From Pseudoxanthomonas sp. J35 (lineage in GTDB: Bacteria; Pseudomonadota; Gammaproteobacteria; Xanthomonadales; Xanthomonadaceae): DNA of 64,000 nucleotides. Positions 51,171 through 60,902 of this stretch are shown here, in pieces. The stretch covers positions 196,201-260,200 of the forward strand of contig NZ_AZVB01000002.1 in assembly GCF_000513995.1 (NCBI RefSeq), given 5' to 3'. Under the pieces are notes generated by a model. It did not search any database. It saw only the letters and a program-made list of their open reading frames with translations, and was not told the DNA's origin. Positions within the stretch are counted from its first letter, which is position 1, and each line of letters begins with the position of its first letter. The position numbers were made by a program, and so were the translations under genes.

Positions 51171-52799
51171 TCACCGGACCAGGCCGCCGCCGAGGCCGGC
51201 GATCCTGCCGGTCACCTTCTCGTGCTGCCGGGCGCGTGCGTACATCTCCTCCCAGGCCGAGGGCGGCGCCTTGCAGTAGCTCGCGATGAACTGCTCCTGG
51301 CTGGGCATGGCCGCCACGGCGGCTTCGATCGGCCTGCGCACGCCCTCGAGCAGGCGCTTGAGGTCGGCGTCCGACAGCGCGCGGGTCAGCGGATGGTGGC
51401 TGCGCGGCATCACGCCCTGGCCGAGCATGCAGTGGGTCCAGGAATCGAGGCGGAACAGTTCGTCTTCCCCCTGCCACGCGTAGCCGGTCTCGCGGAACAC
51501 CTGGATGCGCTCGCCCAGGCCGGGTGGCAGTTCCATTTCGCGGCACTGCTTCCACAGCGGCTCGTCGCGCTGGTTGAGGTGGTAATGCATCACGACGAAA
51601 TCGCGGACGTGCTCCAGCTCCTGGCGACTGACCTCGTTGAAGCGGTCCACCGCCGCCTGGCTGATGCCCTCGGAGGGGAAGAACTGCACCAGGCGGGTGA
51701 CCGCGCTCAGGGTCAGGTGGATGCTGGTGGACTCCAGCGGTTCGATGAAGCCGCTCGCCAGCCCGAGCGCGATCACGTTCTTGTTCCAGGTCTTGCGCCG
51801 GCGACCGGTGCGGAACGGGATGATCCACGGGTCGCGCAGCGGCTTGGCCGGGTTCTCGGCGAGCAGCCTGGCGGTCGCCTCGTCGTCGGACATGTGCGCA
51901 TCGGAAAACACGATGCCGCACCCGATCCGGTGCTGGAGCGAGATCTTCCAGTGCCAGCCGGCCTCGTGCGCGATCGCGCGCGTGTACGGCACCGGCGGCC
52001 CGTCGGCTTCGGTCTGCAGCGCCACCGCGCGGTTGCTTGGCAGCCAGTGGTTCCAGTCCTCGTAGCCGGTGTGCAGCGCCTGCTCGCTCAGCACCGCGCG
52101 CGCGCCGGTGCAGTCGATGAACAGGTCGCCCTCGATGACCTGCCCGTCCTCCAGCACCAGCGCCTGCACGTAGCCGCTGTCCGGATCCTGGCGCACCTGC
52201 GCGATCTTGCCCTCGACGCGCCTGAGCCCGCGGCCCTCGCACTTGACCCGCATGAACGCCGCATACAGCCCGGCGTCGAAGTGGTAGGCGTAGCTCACCT
52301 CGCGACGCTCCGCCGTGGCCGCCTTGGTCCAGCGCATCGACCACTGCTGGGCGTTCTGGCCGGCATCGAACAGGGCGAACCGGTCCTGGAGCGCGGCGAC
52401 GGTTTCCAGGCAGTAGTCGCCCAGTTCGCTCTGCATGCCGCGGCGGCGGCTTTCCAGCCAGAACTGGTGGAAGTCGCACGACCAGGTGTTCACGCCGGTG
52501 GTGCCGAACGGATGGATGTAGCGCGACCCCGGGCGGAGCCAGTTCTCGAACGAGATCGCCAGCTTGAAGCTGCCGGCGACCGAGCTGAGGAATTCGCGCT
52601 CGTCGATCTGCAGCAGGCGGTGGAACGTGCGGATGGTCGGGATCGTGGACTCGCCCACGCCGACGGTGCCGACCTGCTCGGACTCCACCAGGGTGACGTC
52701 CAGCAGGTCGCGGAACTGGTGGGTCAACGCGCACGCGGCCACCCATCCGGCGGTACCGCCGCCGGCGATGACGACCTTGCGGATCCTGTTGTTCTCCAA
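51171..52799 (-). CDS. Flavin-dependent (tryptophan-type) halogenase family protein
   Basis: 542 aa. FAD motif GGGTAG (13-18), the GESTIPT loop (49-55), the conserved lysine at position 79 (GSFKLAIS), which in PrnA/RebH is the catalytic Lys79, and GFIEPLESTSIH with the conserved glutamate. The flavin monooxygenase-blocking motif WxWxIP reads WHWKIS (Pro replaced by Ser). Characterised members chlorinate or brominate tryptophan or indole; those linked to TonB receptors have mostly unknown substrates. Lies between the cupin gene (112-base gap) and DUF6445. Confidence 0.88.
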   Translation of the reverse strand: MENNRIRKVVIAGGGTAGWVAACALTHQFRDLLDVTLVESEQVGTVGVGESTIPTIRTFHRLLQIDEREFLSSVAGSFKLAISFENWLRPGSRYIHPFGTTGVNTWSCDFHQFWLESRRRGMQSELGDYCLETVAALQDRFALFDAGQNAQQWSMRWTKAATAERREVSYAYHFDAGLYAAFMRVKCEGRGLRRVEGKIAQVRQDPDSGYVQALVLEDGQVIEGDLFIDCTGARAVLSEQALHTGYEDWNHWLPSNRAVALQTEADGPPVPYTRAIAHEAGWHWKISLQHRIGCGIVFSDAHMSDDEATARLLAENPAKPLRDPWIIPFRTGRRRKTWNKNVIALGLASGFIEPLESTSIHLTLSAVTRLVQFFPSEGISQAAVDRFNEVSRQELEHVRDFVVMHYHLNQRDEPLWKQCREMELPPGLGERIQVFRETGYAWQGEDELFRLDSWTHCMLGQGVMPRSHHPLTRALSDADLKRLLEGVRRPIEAAVAAMPSQEQFIASYCKAPPSAWEEMYARARQHEKVTGRIAGLGGGLVR

Positions 52800-52911
52800 G
52801 ACTCCCTCCCCTCAGCATTGCATTGCCGCGTCGCGCGGCCCGTTCGTCCCACCGGCGTCGCTTGCGCCGCCTGCCCCTGTCCCGCTCCGCGAGCGCGCGT
52901 CGCCGCGCGGA

Positions 52912-53934
52912 TCAGCGGTTGAGCTTGCCCATCAGCAGCGCGCGCATGCGGCGCGCGGTCATCTCGTCGAACGGCCCGAGGAAACCGCGCGCGGCCTCGG
53001 GCAGGTGCTCCACGGACCGTCCTGCAGGGCCGAACACGTAGTACTCGAACACTTCGCGCCAGGCCTGCTTCTCGTTCTCGGGCCGGTCGCGCAACGCCCA
53101 GATCGCGTGGTAAAGCGCGTGCATCGGCGTGGGGATCCACGCCGGCATGCTGCCCCACCAGTAGTTCACCAGCACGGTGAACGGGTCCAGTCCCTGCACG
53201 TGGTGCCACCACATGCTCGGGATGAAGATCGCGTCGCCCGGCTCCAGCACCACGCTCTGGCCGACCGCCATCGCCTCGCGGAAGCGCGGGAAGCGCTCCA
53301 GGTCCGGCGCGTTGAAATCGACCACGCTCACCGCCTGCCCGCCCGGCGTGGGTTCCAGCGGCCCCGGGTAGAGGTTGCCGATCTGGTCCGGCGGGAACAG
53401 GGTGAAGCGGCGCCGGCCCACGGCGCAGCAGGCGATGTTGTTCGGCGCGTCGTAATGGCACGAGGCGGTGACCCGGTTGCCGATCCAGATCGCCGGCGGC
53501 GCCTCGACGCCGTGCGCGGCGAAGTCCAGGTCGTTGCCGGCGCGCAGGCCCGGCAGGCAGTAGTCGACCAGCAGCGAGGCGACGTAATAGGTGGGCGGAC
53601 GCGGATCGTCCTGGAAGCCGGCCAGCTCGTCCAGCACCTGGTCGAGAGTGCCGCGGCGGACCTCGCAGTTGAGCCCGGTGAACCCGGGCCTGTAGAACGG
53701 GCGGCCCGCGGTCTCCGGCTCGCCCCAGTTGTACTGCACCGGACGGCCGTTGTAGTGCGCGCGCAGCTCGTCCATCGCCGCCTGTGGCGAACGCAGGCCC
53801 GCCTGGACCAGGGTCCAGTCGCGGGCCAGCCCCTTGAGCACGGTGGGCAGGTTGTCGCGCAGCAGCGTTTCCAGGGGCAGCGCATCCGGGCGGCAGCCCT
53901 CGATCACACGCACGCTTGCCAGCTGGTCGAGCAT
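52912..53934 (-). CDS. Cupin-like (Cupin_8 / JmjC-type) protein
   Basis: 340 aa. JmjC/FIH-like core with HYDAPNN (metal His and Asp) and PSMWWHHV (second His), GNLYPGPLEPTP before the far strand. This type, once called Pass1-related, recurs with SapC-like and halogenase-like genes near TonB receptors. Likely Fe(II)-dependent, substrate unknown. Follows the SapC gene with one base between. Confidence 0.8.
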   Translation of the reverse strand: MLDQLASVRVIEGCRPDALPLETLLRDNLPTVLKGLARDWTLVQAGLRSPQAAMDELRAHYNGRPVQYNWGEPETAGRPFYRPGFTGLNCEVRRGTLDQVLDELAGFQDDPRPPTYYVASLLVDYCLPGLRAGNDLDFAAHGVEAPPAIWIGNRVTASCHYDAPNNIACCAVGRRRFTLFPPDQIGNLYPGPLEPTPGGQAVSVVDFNAPDLERFPRFREAMAVGQSVVLEPGDAIFIPSMWWHHVQGLDPFTVLVNYWWGSMPAWIPTPMHALYHAIWALRDRPENEKQAWREVFEYYVFGPAGRSVEHLPEAARGFLGPFDEMTARRMRALLMGKLNR

Positions 53935-53935
53935 C

Positions 53936-54688
53936 TCAGGCTGCCTGCTCCTGCCTGCCTTCCTGTTCGCGGATGCGGCGCTGCTTCTCGGCGATCAGCC
54001 GGCGCATGTTGTACAGCGAGCTCAGCACCAGGTAGGCGCCTTCCAGCCAGCCGGAGCGGTACAGGCCGTGCAGCGCCTCGGCATCCAGCGCCGCCAGGCG
54101 CTCGCGGTCGATGCCGTAAAGGCCGGTCAGCTTGACCTGGTGGGCGTCGTCGAAGCGGATCTCCAGGGTCACCGGCTGGACCAGCTGCAGCGCGTCGAGC
54201 GCGGCGAACATCTCGCGCCCGGCCTGCACGCCGTCGTTGATGCCGCGCAGCACGGCGATGACCCGGTCCAGGTAGGGCGTGTTGCCGCCGTGCTCGGTGA
54301 ACACCGGCTCGCCCTCGCCGCCGGCGACGCGCGGGTGCTCCAGGTCCACGTGGACCACCGGCTCGGCGCGCAGCTGGCCGTCGACCTGCCGCTCCTGGAA
54401 GCCGATCAGGAACGGCCCGCGCGCCACCGCGCCGGGCAGGTAGGTGGCGTTCCAGCGGTCGCCGTCCAGGTACAGGTTCTCGCGCTGCTCGAAGCCCAGC
54501 AGGGCGATCGCGTGGAACTGGCCGTCGGCGTCCTTGCGCAGGAAGATCGGGTATTCGCGCTGCAGCTCGGCGAACTCGGTGGGGAAAGCCTGGACCATGC
54601 CGACGTCGTCGCCGAACTGCGCGCCGAAGCGTGTGGTCACGCGCAGGTTCGCGTGCGCGATGTTGTCGAGCAGTTCGTATCGGGCCAT
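53936..54688 (-). CDS. SapC family protein
   Basis: 250 aa of the SapC family: ANLRVTTRFGAQFG near residue 14, FPTEFAELQREYPIFLRKD, FQERQVDGQ, a C-terminal basic coiled segment. First named for a Campylobacter S-layer locus; in Xanthomonas it accompanies CUT-type loci. GGAG five bases before the ATG. It opens the four-gene run after the receptor's terminator. Confidence 0.82.
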   Translation of the reverse strand: MARYELLDNIAHANLRVTTRFGAQFGDDVGMVQAFPTEFAELQREYPIFLRKDADGQFHAIALLGFEQRENLYLDGDRWNATYLPGAVARGPFLIGFQERQVDGQLRAEPVVHVDLEHPRVAGGEGEPVFTEHGGNTPYLDRVIAVLRGINDGVQAGREMFAALDALQLVQPVTLEIRFDDAHQVKLTGLYGIDRERLAALDAEALHGLYRSGWLEGAYLVLSSLYNMRRLIAEKQRRIREQEGRQEQAA

Positions 54689-54816
54689 CTCGGCTCCATT
54701 GGATTCGTCGGCCCCGGTGGTGCCGGCCTGCCCGGGCCGCGCGCAGGCCACGGCGCGACCATATCGGCAATCCCGCGCGGGCCGCAAGCTGCGCCGCGAC
54801 GGCATCCCCGGGGGTG

Positions 54817-54848
54817 AAAAAAGGGACCGCTGCGGGGCAGCGGTCCCT
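54817..54848 (-). terminator. Intrinsic terminator of the TonB receptor gene
   Basis: Minus strand AGGGACCGCTG-CCCCG-CAGCGGTCCCT, an 11-bp perfect stem followed by a T-run. It separates the receptor from the SapC run, which would need readthrough or its own promoter in 54689-54816. Confidence 0.93.
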
Positions 54849-54883
54849 CTGCTTCATTGCGACAAGCGTACGGGCGGCATCGG

Positions 54884-57800
54884 TCAGAACGTGTAGCGCA
54901 CGCCCACCATGTAGCGCGGCGACTGGTCGAGCAGGCGGACCATCTGGTTGTGCGAACGGGCGCTCCAGCGGATATCCTCGCCGGTGAGGTTGATCGCCTC
55001 GAGCGACACGGTGAAGTTGTCGTTGAAGCTGTACGCCACCGAGAAGTCGATCTGCTCGTACTCCTCGACGAAGTACGGGTTGCGGTTGTTGCCGTTCTGG
55101 TTGGCCGCCAGCAGGTACTCGTCGCGCCAGTTCCAGGCCAGTCGCGCCGACCAGCCGTACTTCTCGAACATCAGCACGGCGTTGGCGGTGTCGCTCAGCC
55201 CGGTCAACGCGAACACGTTGGCGCCCGGGTCGGCCGCGCGGTCGATGCCGACGTCGCCCTTGACGATGGTGTAGTTGGCCAGCAGGCCGAAACCACTGTC
55301 GCCGAAGAAGTACTGGCCGCCGATCTCCCAGCCGTGCAGCCTGGCCGAGCGCTGGTTGATCGGGCGGTTGACGTCGAACTCGTACAGCGGGTCGGCGGAC
55401 GTGCCGACGATGTCGAAGCGGTTCTCCATGTCCAGGACCTGGGCGTTGCTGCCGTCGTAGGCGGCCAGGCCGCCAGTCGCGGCCTCGTTGCGCAGCATCG
55501 CCAGGGCGGTGAACAGCGTGGTGTAGTTCCCCACGCAGCCCTCGGCCGGGTCGTTACCCGCGGCGGTGACCTGGGTCTGGCACGCGGCGCTGTTGAGGAA
55601 CGCCAGCGCCGCCTGCGCGTCCGGGCCCGAGGTCGGGTCGGTGATGCCGTACAGGTTCTCGCGGACCACCGTGTTGCCGATGAAGTTCTTGACGTCCTTG
55701 TTCCAGTACGTCACGCCGACGAAGCTGGACGGCGCGAAGTACCACTCCAGGCCGAGGTCGATGTTGCGCGACTCCAGCGGCAGCAGCGACGGGTTCTCGG
55801 CGTTGCCGGTGCCGCGGAACTGCTCGCCGAACAGGATCGAACCGCTGGGCGCGCCGGGGTTGGGACCGGCGTAGAGGTTGCCGTACGGCGCCCGGGCGAT
55901 GGTCTTGCTCGCCGAGAAGCGGCCCTTCAGGTCGTCGGTGAAGTCGATGCTGAAGTCCAGGTTCGGCAGCAGGTAGTCGTACTCGTTCTTCTCCGAGAAC
56001 GGCTGGGCCTCGTCCGAACGGTTGATCACGAAGTCGTTGTTGGACATCCAGCGGATGCCGTTCGGGACCTGGATCACCGAGGTCGAGGTCAGCTCGGTCT
56101 TCTCGTAGCGCAGGCCGATGACGGTGTAGGTCGGCATGCTGCCGAGGTGGCCGTCCTGCTCCCACTGGATGTAGACCGACCGGGTCTCCTCCTCCACCAG
56201 GTTGTCATTGTCGTAGACCGTGCGCACCTTCGAGCTGAGCGTGTCGCACTCCGGCCACGAGGCCGGGGCGGTGCCGTTGGCGCAGGCCTCCTCGGCCCAC
56301 TGCGCCAGGGCGCTGGCCTGGCCCCACCACGCGCCGCGCGCGGCATCGGTGGTGTCGTAGTCCTTGAACAGGTCGACGATGCTGAAGGCCTTGAGCAGCG
56401 CGGCCATGCCCGGCACCTGGCCGGTGTCGTTCGCGCTCCAGTTGCCCAGGGTCATCAGGTGGGCGTGGCCGTCCACGTTCAGGCGCCGCATCGACACCTC
56501 GGACGAATCGACGCCGAACTTGAAGCGGCCGTTATCGAAGTCGAGCACGCCGTCCAGCCTGCCCTGCTTGACCTCGCTGTCCTGGCGCGTCGACCAGATG
56601 CGCAGGATCTGCGAGCCCAGCTGGTCGGGGGCGAAGTCCGGGTTGATGATGCCGTTGGTGTTGGCGATCGCGTCGGCGGTGGACGGGAACAGCGTGCGCT
56701 TCATGATCGGAAGGCCGCTGTTGAACCAGTACTCCTGGGTCCAGTTGTTGTTGAGGCGATCCGGGGCCAGGCCGGCGAAGCTGAAGGCGGTGGAGCTGCC
56801 GCCGGTGATCGGGTCGTTCGGCCGGCTCTCGTTCTTGGTGTTGTGCGCGTCGAAGTTCAGGGAGAAGCGGTCGCTGACCTGCCACTGCACGTTCAGGCCC
56901 AGCGAACCGAGCTTGTACTTCTGCTCGTCGCGCTGCTGCTCGAAGCCGAAGTCCTTGCCGGCGCCGGCGATGTCGCGGATGTAGACCGGCGTGGCCACGT
57001 CCGGGTCGTCGTCGAAGGTCACGTGGCTGAGGCTGTTCTGCAGCCACATGGTCTGCTCGCCACGGTTCTGCGCGATCTCGTTGGTCGAGTAGGTGTAGTC
57101 CAGGGTGAAGGTGAACGCGTCGTTCGGGGCGAACTGCAGGATCGCCTGGCCGTTGATGCGCTCGCGCTCGAAGTCCTGGAAGGCGTAGCGCAGGTCGTTC
57201 GGCATGCTGTACAGCTGGCCGATCGCCGGCGCGTTCTCCACGATCGCGCCCGGGCGCAGGCGCGAGTCGGTGCCGGTCCAGCGGGCCACGTTCCAGGCGT
57301 TCTCGGTGGCCTGCACCGAACCGCCGTGGCGCTTCTGGTAGCTGGCGTTGACGCCGATGCCCCAGGTCTTGTCCGGGTTGGCGTAGCTGAAGATGCCGGA
57401 GATCTCCGGGGTCGCGTCGCTGCCGAAGATCTGCGACTGGTCGGACACGGCCTTGGCGCCGATGTTGGCGACGATGTCGCCGCCGGCATGGTTCAACGGC
57501 CGGTCGGTGAGGATGTCGATGGTCGCGCCGATGCCGCCGCTGGCCACGTTCGCGCGGCCGGTCTTGTACACGGTCACGCCGCTGATCGCTTCGGAAGCCA
57601 GCTGGGCGAAGTTGAAGCCGCGGGTGCCCGAGCCGACGCCGCCGATCTCAAGGCCGCCGCTGCCGAAGCCGTCGGCGCCGGGGATCTGCCGGCCGTTGAG
57701 GGTGACCATGTTGAAGTTGGGGCCGAAGCCGCGCGCGGTGATGGTTGCGCCCTCGCCGTCGCGGCGCTCGATCGAGATGCCGGTAACGCGCTGCAGCGAC

Positions 57801-58078
57801 TCGGCCAGGTTGGTGTCCGGGAACTTGCCGATGTCCTCGGCGCTGATCGCGTCGACGATGCCGGGGGTGTCGCGCTTGATGTTCATCGCGTGGTCGAGGC
57901 TGCTGCGCATGCCCGTGACCGTGACGGTGTCCAGCGTGGTCGGATCGTCCTGGGCCGCCGACTGCGCCGCGGTGGCGGGCTGCTGCGGATCCTGGGCGAA
58001 CGCCGGGTTGATGATGATGACGCCGCCGACGATGGTGAACATCGCCTTCGACTTGAAGCGCTTGATCCTGGAAGTCAT
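54884..58078 (-). CDS. TonB-dependent receptor, Xanthomonas/Caulobacter type
   Basis: 1064-aa outer-membrane transporter. Signal peptide ends near FAQ, then a short linker, TVTVTGMRSSLDHAMNIK at the plug start, plug domain with RGFGPNFNMVTLNGRQIPG and SGGIGATIDILT, then a 22-strand barrel ending in GVRYTF. Ribosome site AGGA eight bases before ATG 58078. The family (TonB-Xanth-Caul) mostly imports plant oligosaccharides; the upstream XylR-like operator supports a carbohydrate substrate. Confidence 0.93.
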   Translation of the reverse strand: MTSRIKRFKSKAMFTIVGGVIIINPAFAQDPQQPATAAQSAAQDDPTTLDTVTVTGMRSSLDHAMNIKRDTPGIVDAISAEDIGKFPDTNLAESLQRVTGISIERRDGEGATITARGFGPNFNMVTLNGRQIPGADGFGSGGLEIGGVGSGTRGFNFAQLASEAISGVTVYKTGRANVASGGIGATIDILTDRPLNHAGGDIVANIGAKAVSDQSQIFGSDATPEISGIFSYANPDKTWGIGVNASYQKRHGGSVQATENAWNVARWTGTDSRLRPGAIVENAPAIGQLYSMPNDLRYAFQDFERERINGQAILQFAPNDAFTFTLDYTYSTNEIAQNRGEQTMWLQNSLSHVTFDDDPDVATPVYIRDIAGAGKDFGFEQQRDEQKYKLGSLGLNVQWQVSDRFSLNFDAHNTKNESRPNDPITGGSSTAFSFAGLAPDRLNNNWTQEYWFNSGLPIMKRTLFPSTADAIANTNGIINPDFAPDQLGSQILRIWSTRQDSEVKQGRLDGVLDFDNGRFKFGVDSSEVSMRRLNVDGHAHLMTLGNWSANDTGQVPGMAALLKAFSIVDLFKDYDTTDAARGAWWGQASALAQWAEEACANGTAPASWPECDTLSSKVRTVYDNDNLVEEETRSVYIQWEQDGHLGSMPTYTVIGLRYEKTELTSTSVIQVPNGIRWMSNNDFVINRSDEAQPFSEKNEYDYLLPNLDFSIDFTDDLKGRFSASKTIARAPYGNLYAGPNPGAPSGSILFGEQFRGTGNAENPSLLPLESRNIDLGLEWYFAPSSFVGVTYWNKDVKNFIGNTVVRENLYGITDPTSGPDAQAALAFLNSAACQTQVTAAGNDPAEGCVGNYTTLFTALAMLRNEAATGGLAAYDGSNAQVLDMENRFDIVGTSADPLYEFDVNRPINQRSARLHGWEIGGQYFFGDSGFGLLANYTIVKGDVGIDRAADPGANVFALTGLSDTANAVLMFEKYGWSARLAWNWRDEYLLAANQNGNNRNPYFVEEYEQIDFSVAYSFNDNFTVSLEAINLTGEDIRWSARSHNQMVRLLDQSPRYMVGVRYTF

Positions 58079-58405
58079 GGGTGCTGTCCTCAGCTGCTCG
58101 GGTGTTGGACGGCCAAGGGCACGTCGTCCTTGATCCACGACGCGGCATGCGCCGGCGCGGTCGTTGACAGCGCGGGACACCGCAACCTGCAACTACTCAT
58201 CTGCCTACCCTCCCCTTCTGCTGCTTCGATTTTTGTGGATGGCGCCCCGGCGGGGGCCTGGCAGGCCGCGGTGGGCCTGTGCAACTGGACCGGGAGTCCT
58301 TGCTGCGAACCGGCGGGTCGGGGTTCCGCCGGCGAAACCGATCGAAAGCGGTGGAGCGCGACGGGGCCGCTGCCGGCCTGTCGTCGTGGGCGGTGTTGCC
58401 ACCCT

Positions 58406-58419
58406 TGATAGCGCTAACA
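58406..58419. promoter_or_regulatory. XylR-box-like LacI-family operator
   Basis: TGATAGCGCTAACA, one base from the xylan-regulon box TGGTAGCGCTAACA known in Xanthomonas. It lies about 330 bases before the TonB receptor gene. The 752-base gap 58079-58830 has no gene; it also holds a second AGCGCT-centred palindrome (GCCAGCGCTGTC, about 58642-58653) that resembles other LacI-type boxes. Confidence 0.6.
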
Positions 58420-58830
58420 TCCTGAAGCGGGGAAAGGGATAGCACGCACGGATCGGGGCTGTCACAGTGCAGCGCAGCACGAAATCCGTTACGCGGACAA
58501 CTGGATTTTCAGCAGGCAATGGCACCTCGCGGATTTATTCCCTGCGGGTATGCCATACGCCGGCGTTTACGACCAAAGCCGCACCGGACGAGGGCCGCGC
58601 TTCCTCGATTGGCACCACGGATGCGCGCAAAAAAAGATTTGGCCAGCGCTGTCGTGCGTAAAAGTTTCGTTCCTGCTGCTACCGGTTACCTGACCCCCGG
58701 TTCGTGCGGCAGTGCACGATTTGCGCCGCCGTTTCAGCGAGTTCGCAAACATTCCGGCAGGCGAAGACACGACGACGGGGCCGCGAACGCCCGCGCGCCC
58801 TCCTTCTGGACAGCGTTTTCCCGCGGGTTT

Positions 58831-60024
58831 TCAGCCCTGCCCCGCCGGCTCCGGCGTCTGGAACACCTGCCGCAGGTAGGCCAGGTAGCCTTCGTCGTCG
58901 ACCATGGTCTTGCCGGGCGTGTCGCTGAGCTTGGCCACCGGCTGGCCATTGCAGCGGACCATCTTCAGCACGATCTGCAGCGGCTTCGGGCCGAGGTCGT
59001 TGGTCAGGTTGGTGCCCACGCCGAAGGACATGCGGCAGCGGCCCTTGAAGTGCTGGTACAGCGCCATGACCCGCTCGATGTCCAGGCCGTCGCTGAACAC
59101 CAGGGTCTTGGTCCGCGGGTCGACGCGGTTGGCCTGCAGGTGGGCGATCATCCGCTCGGCCCACTCGAACGGATCGCCCGAATCGTGGCGCACGCCGTCG
59201 AACAGCTTGCAGAAGTACATGTCGAAGTCGCGCAGGAACGCCTCCAGGCCGATGGTGTCGGTCAGGGCGATGCCGAGGTCGCCGCGGTACTCGCGCGCCC
59301 AGGTCTCGAACGCCACCACCTGCGAGTCGCGCAGGCGCGGGCCCAGCGCCTGGTGCGCCTGCACCCACTCGTGGGCCATCGTGCCCTGCGGCACCAGGCC
59401 GTGCATGCGCGCGAAGTGGACGTTGGAGGTGCCGACGAACTGCGCGCCCAGTTCGGCACGCAGGTGCGGCAGCAGCTCGCCCTGCCAGGCGTGCGAATAG
59501 CGGCGGCGGGTGCCGAAGTCGGTGATCACGCAGTCCTCGTAGCCCACCGCCTCGCGCAGCCGCGCGGTCTTGGCGCGCATCCGGCGCAGGCCTTCCTCGC
59601 GGTCCGGCGGGCCGTAGGTGCCGTGCATGTAGACCTCGCTGATGATCGCCAGCAGCGGCACCTCGAACAGGATGGTATGCAGCCACGGCCCCTTCAGGCG
59701 CAGCTCGATGCCGCCGTTCTCGTCGGGGTTGGCACGCAGCTGCACGTACTTGCGGTCGAAGTGGAACAGGCCGAGGAAGTCGACGAAGTCCGGCTTCATG
59801 AAGCGCAGGCCGCGCAGGTAGTCCAGCTCGTCCGGCTGCATGCGCAGCGTGCACAGCTCGTCGATCGCGTCGGAGATCTGGCCCAGGTACGGCACCAGGT
59901 CCACGCCGGTGCTGCGGCAGCGGAACAGGTATTCGACCTGCGCGCCGGGGTGCTGGTGCAGCACCGCCTGCATCATCGTGAACTTGTACAGGTCGGTGTC
60001 GAGCAGCGAGGGAATGATCGGCAT
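58831..60024 (-). CDS. pncB: Nicotinate phosphoribosyltransferase PncB
   Basis: 397 aa, NAD salvage from nicotinate. [14 protein letters not shown] near residue 8, [39 protein letters not shown] and FSDGLDIE are family motifs. GGAG six bases before ATG 60024. It stands alone between the receptor locus and two glycosyltransferases. Confidence 0.96.
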   Translation of the reverse strand: MPIIPSLLDTDLYKFTMMQAVLHQHPGAQVEYLFRCRSTGVDLVPYLGQISDAIDELCTLRMQPDELDYLRGLRFMKPDFVDFLGLFHFDRKYVQLRANPDENGGIELRLKGPWLHTILFEVPLLAIISEVYMHGTYGPPDREEGLRRMRAKTARLREAVGYEDCVITDFGTRRRYSHAWQGELLPHLRAELGAQFVGTSNVHFARMHGLVPQGTMAHEWVQAHQALGPRLRDSQVVAFETWAREYRGDLGIALTDTIGLEAFLRDFDMYFCKLFDGVRHDSGDPFEWAERMIAHLQANRVDPRTKTLVFSDGLDIERVMALYQHFKGRCRMSFGVGTNLTNDLGPKPLQIVLKMVRCNGQPVAKLSDTPGKTMVDDEGYLAYLRQVFQTPEPAGQG

Positions 60025-60041
60025 GGAACGCTCCGGGGGAG

Positions 60042-60902
60042 TCAGCGCAGCAGCACGCGCGGCACGGTGGCGGCGAAGTGCGCCCAGATCGCGGCGAACA
60101 CCGCCGCGCGGACGAAGGCGCCGCGGCGCGGCGCCTCGAACCTGGAAAAGTACCGCCACAGGCCGCGGTGCTTGTGCCATTCGACGAATACCGGTCGCGA
60201 ACGGCTGGACACGCCGCGCACGTGGACCACGGACACGTCGTTGGCCACCGCCACGGTGGCGCCGGCCAAGCGCGCGCGCCGGCACAGGTCCAGGTCCTCG
60301 GCGTGCAGGCGGTAGCCCTCGTCGAAGCCGCCCAGGCGCTGGAACAGCGCGCGCGGCATCAGCATCAGCGCGCCGGAGACCGCGTCCACCGCCTGCACGG
60401 CCCGGCCGGGATCGATCGCCACGTCCAGCTTCGCCGCGGCCGCCGGCGCGCGCAGCATCGCGGCGAAATCCGGGTCGCGGCGCCGTGCCGCGCCGTCGCG
60501 CACGCCGTCCTCGCCCATCAGGTCGGCGCCCAGCAGGACCTCGCTGCCATGCGCCGCGGCGTGCATCCGCAGCCGCTGCAGCGAATCCGCCGCCACCCGC
60601 AGGTCCGGATTGACGAAGGCCAGCCATGGCGCGTCACTGTCGGCCGCGCCCTGGTTGCAGGCCACGCCGAAGCCGGGGTTGTCCGGGTTGGCGATGAAGC
60701 GCAGGCGCGGGTCGGCCAGCGCGTGGCGCTGCAGGATCTCCAGGCTGGCATCGTCCGAACCGTTGTCGACCACGCGGATCTGGACCACGTCGCGCGCACT
60801 GCGCAGGCGCACCAGGCAATCGTCCAGGGTCGGCGCGCTGCGGTAGCTGACCACCACCACGGCGATGCCGTCGGCGGGCGCGGTCGCGTTCGCCGGGCTC
60901 AT
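60042..60902 (-). CDS. Family 2 glycosyltransferase
   Basis: 286 aa. GT-A fold: [16 protein letters not shown] near residue 17, [30 protein letters not shown] as the DxD-like site, then [20 protein letters not shown]. Resembles rhamnosyl- and O-antigen-type transferases (WcaA/RfbN style). Overlaps the next gene upstream by four bases. Sugar and acceptor unknown. Confidence 0.85.
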   Translation of the reverse strand: MSPANATAPADGIAVVVVSYRSAPTLDDCLVRLRSARDVVQIRVVDNGSDDASLEILQRHALADPRLRFIANPDNPGFGVACNQGAADSDAPWLAFVNPDLRVAADSLQRLRMHAAAHGSEVLLGADLMGEDGVRDGAARRRDPDFAAMLRAPAAAAKLDVAIDPGRAVQAVDAVSGALMLMPRALFQRLGGFDEGYRLHAEDLDLCRRARLAGATVAVANDVSVVHVRGVSSRSRPVFVEWHKHRGLWRYFSRFEAPRRGAFVRAAVFAAIWAHFAATVPRVLLR

